Assembly: GCA_030530825.1 (NCBI GenBank)
Contig: JAUMUF010000001.1
Coordinates: forward strand, 124,001-188,000
Source: a bacterium
GTDB taxonomy: Bacteria; Patescibacteriota; Saccharimonadia; Saccharimonadales; Saccharimonadaceae
DNA length: 64,000 nucleotides
Reading direction: 5' to 3'
Positions within the stretch are counted from its first letter, which is position 1, and each line of letters opens with the position of its first letter. Positions 1 through 5,992 of this stretch are shown piece after piece. The position numbers were made by a program, and so were the translations under genes. The notes under the pieces were generated by a model. That model was not told where the DNA came from. It did no database searches and saw only the letters and a program-made list of their open reading frames with translations.

Positions 1-1
1 A

Positions 2-844
2 AATCAAGACTCTTGGGGGCCAGCTGACAACTGGCGTAGTTTCGAAGATAATAAGGAGCGTTTTTATGATGGTGCTAATGATGATATGATTGATAGATTC
101 TATCAAAGTGGTCTATCTCAGGATGAAAAGATGGAAGCTATCAATTCTGGCAAGAATATTTCCGATTTTTTCGATTCGAATGGTAATTTTGCTGTAAATA
201 AAAATATAAAAATTGAAAGTGTCAAGAGATTTACTACTGACAGCGGAGTTGGTGATTCTTCTCAGGATTCTATTTACGAAAAGCAACCAGACGGAAGCTT
301 TAAGCGGTTCAAGAGGCTTGAGGGGGATGAGCAGTATGGTGAGCATGAGCCTTTTAAATTTACGGTTTTTACAGATTTCGAAGGGGCAAAGTTTAAATAT
401 TCTGGACAACCTGAGTCTATTGATATGAAATCATGGGAGGCTATCGATACTGTTAGTAGTGCAGCCAAGGGTGGTGTTGGCGATAAACTTCCTAAGAAGA
501 GGTTTTTCTGCACTGTAGATGAAGATACTGGTAAGCTTGTTGAGTTGAGTAGTCCATCTGATTATTTAAAAAGCGATGATAGGCCTCAAGCTTACTACGC
601 GCAGACTCAATGGATGTCATTAGGGTCTTTAAGGAATATAACCGAAGAGCAAAAGCGTAAGTATAATATTTATAAATATACAAACGCATATGATGGTGGA
701 GTTAGTGAAGTTGGTGTAGTTGAGAGACTGACTATGATTCCGGTTAAATTCGACATATCGATGGGTGATAGCGTTCTTGAATTAGATCCAGATACTGGCA
801 GGAGGCATGTGGGTCATAATGTTAATGGCGTAGATGTATTATAG
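2..844 (+). CDS. Hypothetical protein, 5' end outside window
   Basis: The reading frame is open from base 2 to a TAG stop at 842-844, so the gene starts upstream; the internal ATG at 86 is probably not the start. About 280 residues are visible. They are polar and acidic, rich in Asp, Gly, Lys and Tyr, with no transmembrane segment or domain I recognise. A good hairpin terminator follows at once, so this is the last gene of its transcript. No function is proposed. Confidence 0.6.
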   Translation, partial: NQDSWGPADNWRSFEDNKERFYDGANDDMIDRFYQSGLSQDEKMEAINSGKNISDFFDSNGNFAVNKNIKIESVKRFTTDSGVGDSSQDSIYEKQPDGSFKRFKRLEGDEQYGEHEPFKFTVFTDFEGAKFKYSGQPESIDMKSWEAIDTVSSAAKGGVGDKLPKKRFFCTVDEDTGKLVELSSPSDYLKSDDRPQAYYAQTQWMSLGSLRNITEEQKRKYNIYKYTNAYDGGVSEVGVVERLTMIPVKFDISMGDSVLELDPDTGRRHVGHNVNGVDVL

Positions 845-853
845 ATGCTATAT

Positions 854-882
854 GGCGACTTTCTAAGGAAGGTCGCTTTTTT
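854..882 (+). terminator. Rho-independent terminator
   Basis: A stem GCGACTTT / GGAAGGTCGC is followed by a run of six T, 10 bases after the stop codon of the preceding gene. Confidence 0.75.
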
Positions 883-895
883 CTATTTAATATGC

Positions 896-901
896 TAAAA
901 T
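896..901 (+). promoter_or_regulatory. Extended -10 promoter element of the CDF transporter gene
   Basis: TATGCTAAAAT: a TAAAAT hexamer preceded by TGC, ending ten bases before the ATG at 912. Any transcript from here has a leader of only a few bases, and no Shine-Dalgarno sequence is present. Confidence 0.6.
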
Positions 902-911
902 AGTTAAGGTT

Positions 912-1766
912 ATGTCGCACAATCACTTACACAAAATTCGAAAAGACAATCTTAAGATTGCGATTTTGCTTAATCTTGGATTTTCGATTTTTGAGTTTAT
1001 TTTTGGGCTGATCTTTAATTCTAAAATGATTTTGGCGGACGCAATTCATGATGCTGGAGACGCTGGTGTTTTGGCATCGATGTTTTTGGTGGATTTTTTC
1101 AGCAAGAAAAAGCCCACTCGAAAGTATAACTATGGATTTCGAAGATTGAGTGTTGTTGGTGCTGTCGTTACTTCTGGGCTGATTCTACTCGGCTCATATC
1201 AGGTTGCTCGGTATGTTTATTATGAATTTGCCCGTCCTCACTATCACCCATATGTTAACGTACCGGGTTTGATGGCTGTGTCTGCTATAGGTGTCGTGGT
1301 GAATCTCTGGTCTGCTAAAAAACTCCACGGCTCCAAGAGTCTACTCGATAAGGCAATTTTTACTCATATGCTTGAAGACCTGATGGGTTGGATTATGGCG
1401 TTTTTGTCATCTATTTTGATTTGGTTCACTGGGTTTCATCAGATTGATCGCGTGATGTCTTTGGTGATTTTGCTTATGGTTGGCTGGAATGCTATTGAGG
1501 TTATGGTTAAGAGTGTAAAAGTGCTTCTAAATTCTGCGCCAAGCGTCAAAGATTTTACAAAAATAGATGAAGAAATTCTGCGGATTGAAGGAATTTTACA
1601 GATTGAAAATTCTCATTTCTGGACTTTGGATGGCGAACAAAATATTTATACAGCGACAATTTTTATCGAAAAGGGCGTAAAAAAATCGAAGTCTCGAACA
1701 GAAATCTCCAAGATTTTGGCTGGATTTGGTGTGGTTGATTCTACTATAGAATTCTTCGAAAAATAA
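912..1766 (+). CDS. Cation diffusion facilitator (CDF) family metal transporter
   Basis: A 284-residue integral membrane protein that probably exports divalent metal (Zn, Mn or Fe class) in exchange for protons. The family signature is visible: LADAIHDAGD at residues 41-50 in the second membrane segment and HMLED at 152-156 in a later segment. These place the Asp/His ligands of the transport site in the usual HxxxD arrangement. About six hydrophobic segments are followed by a cytoplasmic domain (about 210-284) with the typical fold pattern HFWTLDGEQNIYTATIFIEKG. The metal cannot be assigned from sequence. It stands alone between a terminator and the tRNA cluster. Confidence 0.85.
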   Translation: MSHNHLHKIRKDNLKIAILLNLGFSIFEFIFGLIFNSKMILADAIHDAGDAGVLASMFLVDFFSKKKPTRKYNYGFRRLSVVGAVVTSGLILLGSYQVARYVYYEFARPHYHPYVNVPGLMAVSAIGVVVNLWSAKKLHGSKSLLDKAIFTHMLEDLMGWIMAFLSSILIWFTGFHQIDRVMSLVILLMVGWNAIEVMVKSVKVLLNSAPSVKDFTKIDEEILRIEGILQIENSHFWTLDGEQNIYTATIFIEKGVKKSKSRTEISKILAGFGVVDSTIEFFEK

Positions 1767-1769
1767 TCC

Positions 1770-1798
1770 TTGCGTTTTGAAAGAAAGTGCGGTATAAT
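1770..1798 (+). promoter_or_regulatory. Promoter of tRNA-Phe
   Basis: TTGCGT at 1770-1775 and TATAAT at 1793-1798 are separated by 17 bases; the tRNA begins 10 bases after the -10. The same unusual -35 TTGCGT recurs before tRNA-Thr and before the rsmH leader. Confidence 0.8.
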
Positions 1799-1808
1799 AA
1801 AAAGGCGT

Positions 1809-1884
1809 GGCTCTTTAGCTCAGTTGGTAGAGCAGAGGCCTGAAGAGCCTTGTGTCCCCAGTTCAAGTCTGGGAGGAGCCACCA
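1809..1884 (+). tRNA. tRNA-Phe (anticodon GAA)
   Basis: Full cloverleaf of 76 bases: acceptor GGCTCTT / AGGAGCC, D stem GCTC / GAGC, anticodon stem GAGGC / GCCTT with loop CTGAAGA (GAA at 1842-1844), T arm CCCAG TTCAAGT CTGGG, discriminator A and genome-encoded CCA. Confidence 0.97.
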
Positions 1885-1897
1885 AAATTATTTTATA

Positions 1898-1926
1898 GGT
1901 CGCTTTTCGGAAGAGGGCGATTTTTA
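1898..1926 (+). terminator. Terminator after tRNA-Phe
   Basis: A GTCGC / GCGAT hairpin with a purine-rich upper stem is followed by TTTTTATTTTAT, 14 bases after the tRNA. Confidence 0.6.
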
Positions 1927-1963
1927 TTTTATAAAAATATTTTCCTGAAATAATAAAAAGGGC

Positions 1964-1992
1964 TTGCGTTTTATAAAATTTTACGATATAAT
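1964..1992 (+). promoter_or_regulatory. Promoter of tRNA-Thr and tRNA-Tyr
   Basis: TTGCGT at 1964-1969, a 17-base spacer and TATAAT at 1987-1992 lie just ahead of the tRNA-Thr/tRNA-Tyr pair. Confidence 0.8.
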
Positions 1993-2010
1993 AAAAAAGT
2001 ATTTGGCTAT

Positions 2011-2087
2011 GCCACCTTAGCTCAGCTGGTTAGAGCAGCTGTTTTGTAAACAGCAGGCCTTCGGTTCGAATCCGAAAGGTGGCTCCA
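2011..2087 (+). tRNA. tRNA-Thr (anticodon TGT)
   Basis: Cloverleaf of 77 bases: acceptor GCCACCT / AGGTGGC, D stem GCTC / GAGC, anticodon stem GCTGT / ACAGC with loop TTTGTAA (TGT at 2045-2047), T arm TTCGG TTCGAAT CCGAA, encoded CCA. Confidence 0.97.
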
Positions 2088-2105
2088 AATACATTTTTTA
2101 TATCT

Positions 2106-2190
2106 GCTGGAATCGTGTAGCGGCAATCACAGGAGACTGTAAATCTCCCGCCTTTCGGCTTCGTAGGTTCGAGTCCTACTTCCAGCACCA
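2106..2190 (+). tRNA. tRNA-Tyr (anticodon GTA)
   Basis: Class II tRNA of 85 bases with a long variable arm, as bacterial tRNA-Tyr requires. Acceptor GCTGGAA / TTCCAGC, anticodon stem GGAGA / TCTCC with loop CTGTAAA (GTA at 2139-2141), encoded CCA. It is 18 bases from tRNA-Thr and probably co-transcribed with it. Confidence 0.97.
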
Positions 2191-2200
2191 AAATTATTTC

Positions 2201-2236
2201 AACACTACGCTTAAATTTGAGGGTAGTGTTATTTTG
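2201..2236 (+). terminator. Terminator after the tRNA-Thr/Tyr transcript
   Basis: AACACTAC (2201-2208) pairs perfectly with GTAGTGTT (2223-2230), followed by ATTTTGTT. Confidence 0.7.
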
Positions 2237-2239
2237 TTC

Positions 2240-2268
2240 TTGAAAATTTTTGCCATTAGCGGTATAAT
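2240..2268 (+). promoter_or_regulatory. Leaderless promoter of ftsA
   Basis: TTGAAA at 2240-2245, 17-base spacer, TATAAT at 2263-2268. Only six bases separate the -10 from the ATG at 2275, so transcription should begin at or beside the start codon. Confidence 0.8.
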
Positions 2269-2274
2269 AGTTGT

Positions 2275-3492
2275 ATGAATGAGCATTCTCGATATATAGC
2301 AGGTGTGGATATCGGTACGACTACTGTGAGAAGTATTGTGGCGAGTTTGGATTCACATAATCAGCCGACAATTGTGGGCATTAGTCAGTATGAAAACACA
2401 GGAATGAAGAAGGGTATTATCTCTCATCTTGAGGGTCCAGCCAAGGCGGTTGATGAATCATTGATTGAACTTGAAAATATCAGCGGTTATCAGATCGGCC
2501 GAGCAAGTTTTAGTATAAATGGATCACACCTTTTAAGTAATAAAGTTGAGGGCATGATTGCGCTTGCTTCGAGTGAGAATCGAGTGCTAGAGAGCGACAT
2601 TGAGCGACTTCGAGAAGTTTCTACTATAGGTAAAATCCCTGCTAATCGAGAAACAATTGATTTCATTCCTTATTCTTATATTTTAGACGGACAAGGTGGA
2701 ATATCTAATCCGTTGGATATGTCTGGATCTCGGCTTGAAGTCCGTGCTAATGTTGTGTCTTCTATGATACCTCACCAGAGTAATATTGAACAAATTGCTG
2801 ACCTTGCTGATTTAGAAGTTAACAGGATCATTCCTAGCGTCATGGCTGCTGGACGCGCTGTTTTAACTGAAAAACAAAGAGAAAGTGGCGTTGCTGTTAT
2901 TGATCTTGGTGCCACAACTACAGGAATTGCAATTTATGAAGATGGTGATCTTCAGTATCTCCGCGTGATTCCGATTGGTGGCGTTAATATCACTAACGAT
3001 CTTGCGATTTGTCTTAAGATTACGCCCGAGATTGCTGAAGAAATTAAACTTCGACATGCGATTGCTGGAAACCGTGAACAAGATGAAGATATTATGGTTA
3101 AAAAAGGTCGTGAGCATTATAGTTTCAATACTTCTGAAATTGATGAAATTATTCAGGCACGTCTCGAAGAAATTTTTGAAGAAGTTAGAAAAGAATTTAA
3201 GCGAGCAGGATTTGATAAACAGTTGCCAAGTGGCGTAGTACTCGTTGGTGGTGGCGCTAATATGAAAAATATTGCAGAATACTCAAAGTCTATGCTAGAA
3301 CTTGCATCACAAGTTGGTGAAATCCACCTTGAAAGTACTGTTTCTGATGAATTCAAAAAACCAGAATATGCGGCTGCCGTGGGGTTGATGCTCGAGGATA
3401 TGCGAGATTTGCCGACGGAAAATCGTCGCGAGCGAGCAGAAGTAAGCGGTTTTGGCGGAATTTTCGCTAAAATATTCGGAAAAAAGCGATAA
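2275..3492 (+). CDS. ftsA: Cell division protein FtsA
   Basis: Actin-like ATPase that tethers FtsZ filaments to the membrane and recruits later divisome proteins. The 405 residues show the actin-fold nucleotide motifs: phosphate-1 DIGTTTVRSIV near residue 12, phosphate-2 IDLGATTTGIAIY near 209 and the adenosine motif VLVGGGANMKN near 322. The SHS2/1C domain lies between about 85 and 165. The C-terminal GGIFAKIFGKKR is the expected amphipathic membrane-targeting helix. ftsZ follows after 33 bases, the classical order. The gene has no Shine-Dalgarno and starts directly at its promoter. Confidence 0.95.
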   Translation: MNEHSRYIAGVDIGTTTVRSIVASLDSHNQPTIVGISQYENTGMKKGIISHLEGPAKAVDESLIELENISGYQIGRASFSINGSHLLSNKVEGMIALASSENRVLESDIERLREVSTIGKIPANRETIDFIPYSYILDGQGGISNPLDMSGSRLEVRANVVSSMIPHQSNIEQIADLADLEVNRIIPSVMAAGRAVLTEKQRESGVAVIDLGATTTGIAIYEDGDLQYLRVIPIGGVNITNDLAICLKITPEIAEEIKLRHAIAGNREQDEDIMVKKGREHYSFNTSEIDEIIQARLEEIFEEVRKEFKRAGFDKQLPSGVVLVGGGANMKNIAEYSKSMLELASQVGEIHLESTVSDEFKKPEYAAAVGLMLEDMRDLPTENRRERAEVSGFGGIFAKIFGKKR

Positions 3493-3498
3493 AAATGT

Positions 3499-3504
3499 TA
3501 TAAT
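3499..3504 (+). promoter_or_regulatory. Probable internal promoter of ftsZ (-10 element)
   Basis: TGTTATAAT just after the ftsA stop is an extended -10 element; the -35 region is weak. A Shine-Dalgarno AAAGGAG precedes ftsZ. It would let ftsZ be made in excess of ftsA. Confidence 0.5.
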
Positions 3505-3525
3505 TGAGAGAAGTAAAGGAGTTTT

Positions 3526-4737
3526 ATGCCAGAGATTAAACCAAATGAAGTAGAAACATTCGCAAAAATTAAAGTTGTCGGAATCGGTGGTGCTGGAGGA
3601 AGCGCAGTTAACAGGATGAAAGATGTTGGCTTGAACAACATCGAATTCATCGCTATGAATACTGACGCACAGGCATTGTATAATTCTAAGGCGGACAAAA
3701 AGATCCACTTGGGCCGAGAAACTACCAACGGTCTTGGTGCGGGTGCTGATCCGCTTGTAGGAGAGGGTGCTGCAACTGAATCTCGTGAAGAAATCCGTGA
3801 GGCTCTTCAGGGCGCGGATATGATTTTTATTACTATTGGCGCGGGTGGTGGAACAGGCTCTGGTGCTGGTCATATCGTGGCGGAAATCGCTCGAGAAATG
3901 GGAATTTTGGTTGTCGGAGTCGCAACTCGTCCTTTTGCTTTTGAAGGCCAAAAGCGCAAGAAGAACGCAGACTGGGCGATTGAAAAACTTGCCGCAATGG
4001 TCGACACATTGATCACAATCCCTAATGATCGTCTTCTTCAGACTATAGATAGAAATATGCCCCTTCTCGAGACATTCAAGATTGCTGATGATGTTCTTCG
4101 CCAAGGTGTTCAGGGTATTTCTGAACTTATCACTGAGCACGGTATGATCAACCTTGACTTTGCAGACGTTAAATCTGTTATGAGTAACGCTGGATCTGCG
4201 CTTATGGGAATTGGCCGCGCAAGTGGTGAGGGTCGTGCTACCAAGGCTGCTGAGCAGGCGATAGAAAGTCCAATGATTGAAGTTTCTATCGATGGCGCAC
4301 GCGGAGTTCTCTTTAATATTGCTGGTGGCTATGATATGTCTATGGCTGAAATTCAGGAAGCGGCTGAAATCATCACCGGAGCGGTCTCTCCAGATGCCAA
4401 TATTATCTTTGGTACAACTCTCAAGCCAGAACTTGAAGATGAGATCGTGATTACTGTTGTGGCAACTGGCTTTGACCGTGAGTATAATAATCATACGACT
4501 TCGAGCCTTGATGACGCTGTGTCGAAGACTTTTGATCTCAAAGAAGATAAACCAGAAAAAATTGATGAAGCCATCTCTCAGGCGATTGATATGGAACTTG
4601 ACAAGGAAGAAGATTCTCCTGCAGCAGACTTTACCTCTGATATTCAGGGCGGTAATATCTGGACTGAAGCAGAAGATGATGACGAGAGTGACATTCCAGC
4701 GTTCCTTCGCCGCCGCAAGAAAAATCGAGAGAAATAA
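3526..4737 (+). CDS. ftsZ: Cell division protein FtsZ
   Basis: Tubulin-like GTPase that forms the division ring. The 403 residues carry [13 protein letters not shown] near 18, the tubulin signature [12 protein letters not shown] near 106-117 and NTDAQAL near 44. The T7-loop synergy region is [11 protein letters not shown] near 208. After a variable acidic linker the conserved C-terminal peptide [11 protein letters not shown] is present; it is the docking site for FtsA. Start is supported by AAAGGAG seven bases upstream of the ATG. Confidence 0.97.
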   Translation: MPEIKPNEVETFAKIKVVGIGGAGGSAVNRMKDVGLNNIEFIAMNTDAQALYNSKADKKIHLGRETTNGLGAGADPLVGEGAATESREEIREALQGADMIFITIGAGGGTGSGAGHIVAEIAREMGILVVGVATRPFAFEGQKRKKNADWAIEKLAAMVDTLITIPNDRLLQTIDRNMPLLETFKIADDVLRQGVQGISELITEHGMINLDFADVKSVMSNAGSALMGIGRASGEGRATKAAEQAIESPMIEVSIDGARGVLFNIAGGYDMSMAEIQEAAEIITGAVSPDANIIFGTTLKPELEDEIVITVVATGFDREYNNHTTSSLDDAVSKTFDLKEDKPEKIDEAISQAIDMELDKEEDSPAADFTSDIQGGNIWTEAEDDDESDIPAFLRRRKKNREK

Positions 4738-4757
4738 TCTTTCAAGGAGTTTCGAAA

Positions 4758-5192
4758 ATGTTCAATCTGGACGAAACTAAAGTTTTGGAAAGCCGAGTTT
4801 CGGCGGATGGGCAATCAATTCGCCGCCGCCGAGTTTCTGCTGACGGCGTGCGCTTTACGACTTATGAGCGGATTGAAAAGCCAAGCATCACCGTTCTCAA
4901 GTCTCACGGTGGGCGAGAGCATTTCGATCGAGACAAACTCAAAACTTCTATTGTTAGATCTGTTGGAAAATTCATTTCGGAAATTCAAATTGAAGAAATC
5001 ATCAATCGTGTGGAGAATTCTTTGATTGCGCGCGGTGGCAAAATACCTTCAAGAACTATCGGGGAAGAAGTTTTGTTAGCGCTTTTTGATATTGACAAGG
5101 TTGCTTATATTCGATTTGCGAGCGTTTTCAATGGGTTTGGAACAATCGATGACTTCGAAGAAATTTTAGAAAAAATCAGGAGCGAAAAGTGA
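4758..5192 (+). CDS. NrdR-like ATP-cone protein lacking the zinc ribbon
   Basis: A 144-residue relative of the ribonucleotide reductase repressor NrdR. The ATP-cone domain is well preserved (about 45-140: TVLKSHGGREHFDRDKLKTS, then VAYIRFASVFNGF), as is the SRVSADGQSIRRRR ... RFTTYER linker typical of NrdR. NrdR normally starts with a CPxC...CxxC zinc ribbon; here the first 40 residues contain no cysteine. The protein may have lost zinc-dependent DNA binding or may bind DNA differently. It lies 20 bases after ftsZ, has AAGGAG before the ATG, and overlaps the next gene by four bases. Confidence 0.75.
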   Translation: MFNLDETKVLESRVSADGQSIRRRRVSADGVRFTTYERIEKPSITVLKSHGGREHFDRDKLKTSIVRSVGKFISEIQIEEIINRVENSLIARGGKIPSRTIGEEVLLALFDIDKVAYIRFASVFNGFGTIDDFEEILEKIRSEK

Positions 5193-5449
5193 AAATAATT
5201 GCCGTTTATAAAGAATTTAGTGATCACGGGCGAGAAGTTGAGAGTTTTTTGCGCGACTTCGAAAAAAGAACCGGTCGAGAAATTGAAGTCCGCGACCCAG
5301 AAGACCGAGATAATGAGTTCTTCTTGCGCGGATATGATATTGTGGAGTATCCGACAATACTGGCGATCTCTGATGATGGAATGTTGCAAAATATGTGGAA
5401 AGGGCGACCTCTGCCTACTATAGATGAGGTTAGTTTTTACGCAAAATAG
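5189..5449 (+). CDS. Small thioredoxin-fold protein without redox cysteines
   Basis: 86 residues, GTG start overlapping the TGA of the preceding gene (GTGA), so translation is coupled. The layout KIIAVYKEFSDHGREVESFL ... DIVEYPTILAISDDGMLQNMWKG resembles the thioredoxin/glutaredoxin fold, including the cis-proline region EYPTI, but there is no cysteine at all. It cannot be a classical dithiol reductase. Coupling to the NrdR-like gene suggests a shared role, which is inference only. Confidence 0.6.
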   Translation: MKIIAVYKEFSDHGREVESFLRDFEKRTGREIEVRDPEDRDNEFFLRGYDIVEYPTILAISDDGMLQNMWKGRPLPTIDEVSFYAK

Positions 5450-5474
5450 GGCTGGATTTTCTGGCTCTTTTTTG
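5448..5474 (+). terminator. Terminator overlapping the end of the preceding gene
   Basis: Short stem AGGGCT / GGCTCT followed by six T; it begins inside the stop codon of the upstream gene. Confidence 0.5.
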
Positions 5475-5475
5475 T

Positions 5476-5481
5476 TAAAAT
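5476..5481 (+). promoter_or_regulatory. -10 element of the ileS T-box transcript
   Basis: TGTTAAAAT, an extended -10, lies just after the terminator T run; transcription would begin near 5488. Confidence 0.55.
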
Positions 5482-5487
5482 AGATTA

Positions 5488-5680
5488 AAGCGTTTGAGCG
5501 GCTATCACCCGCGAGCATTGGGAAGAACGGTTTGCTAAGAACTTATTAGAACCCAACGGGCAGGCTCCGAAAAAGCCAAAATTAAGGGCTGAAAAAGTGA
5601 AATCACTTCTTTTGGAATCGAGATGGTAACGCCAGCGAAAGCGGGTTCTCGAAGTTAAAAGAGGTGATTTTTAATTTTTT
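5488..5680 (+). promoter_or_regulatory. T-box leader with isoleucine specifier (ATC)
   Basis: The leader closely resembles actinobacterial ileS T-boxes as I remember them: GAGCGGCTATCACC with the specifier ATC at 5504-5506, the purine block GGGAAGAACGG, a second AGAACCCAACGGGC block, and the T-box TGGTAACGCC at 5624-5633 whose TGGT would pair with the tRNA acceptor end. Downstream, 5600-5613 can pair over 14 bp with 5657-5670 (containing GAGGTGAT), followed by TTAATTTTTT. A competing hairpin AAGTG-AAAT-CACTT (5595-5608) would free that element. Whether the switch ends transcription or hides a ribosome site is unresolved. It controls the small membrane gene and ileS. Confidence 0.85.
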
Positions 5681-5692
5681 GAAAGGAATCTT

Positions 5693-5977
5693 ATGAAAAA
5701 GACTATTAAAAGAGTTGCGAAAAAGACTCAAAAGAAGATGGGGCTTTCTAAGATGGAATTTATAGGTTGGTGTGGAGCGGTGCTTTTTCTCCTAAGTTAC
5801 TCTCTTGCCAGTCTTAAAATTATGAAAGTAGAATCGATAGAATATCAAATTATGAATTTGATCGGGGCGGCCATCGCAGTGATGATATCTCTAAGGCATG
5901 GTGTAAAGCAGACCGCAACGGTAAATATTGTTTGGGCTGTAGTTTCGGTAATTTCAATATTTAATATAATTTTTTAA
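5693..5977 (+). CDS. Small membrane protein, CBU_0592-like
   Basis: 94 residues: a Lys-rich cytoplasmic N-terminus (1-20) followed by three hydrophobic segments at about 23-41, 50-66 and 74-93. The pattern FIGWCGAVLFLLSYSL ... YQIMNLIGAA ... NIVWAVVS resembles the CBU_0592-type small membrane domain of unknown function. AAAGGA lies six bases before the ATG. It sits between the T-box and ileS (15-base gap), so isoleucine supply would control it as well; the reason is unknown. Confidence 0.6.
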   Translation: MKKTIKRVAKKTQKKMGLSKMEFIGWCGAVLFLLSYSLASLKIMKVESIEYQIMNLIGAAIAVMISLRHGVKQTATVNIVWAVVSVISIFNIIF

Positions 5978-5992
5978 TTTCAAGGAGGAATA

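Noticed and set aside
3307-4494. 395-codon open frame antisense to ftsZ, and similar long antisense frames
   Set aside because: It lies entirely opposite ftsA/ftsZ, has low-complexity composition without domain features, and results from codon bias of the sense genes.
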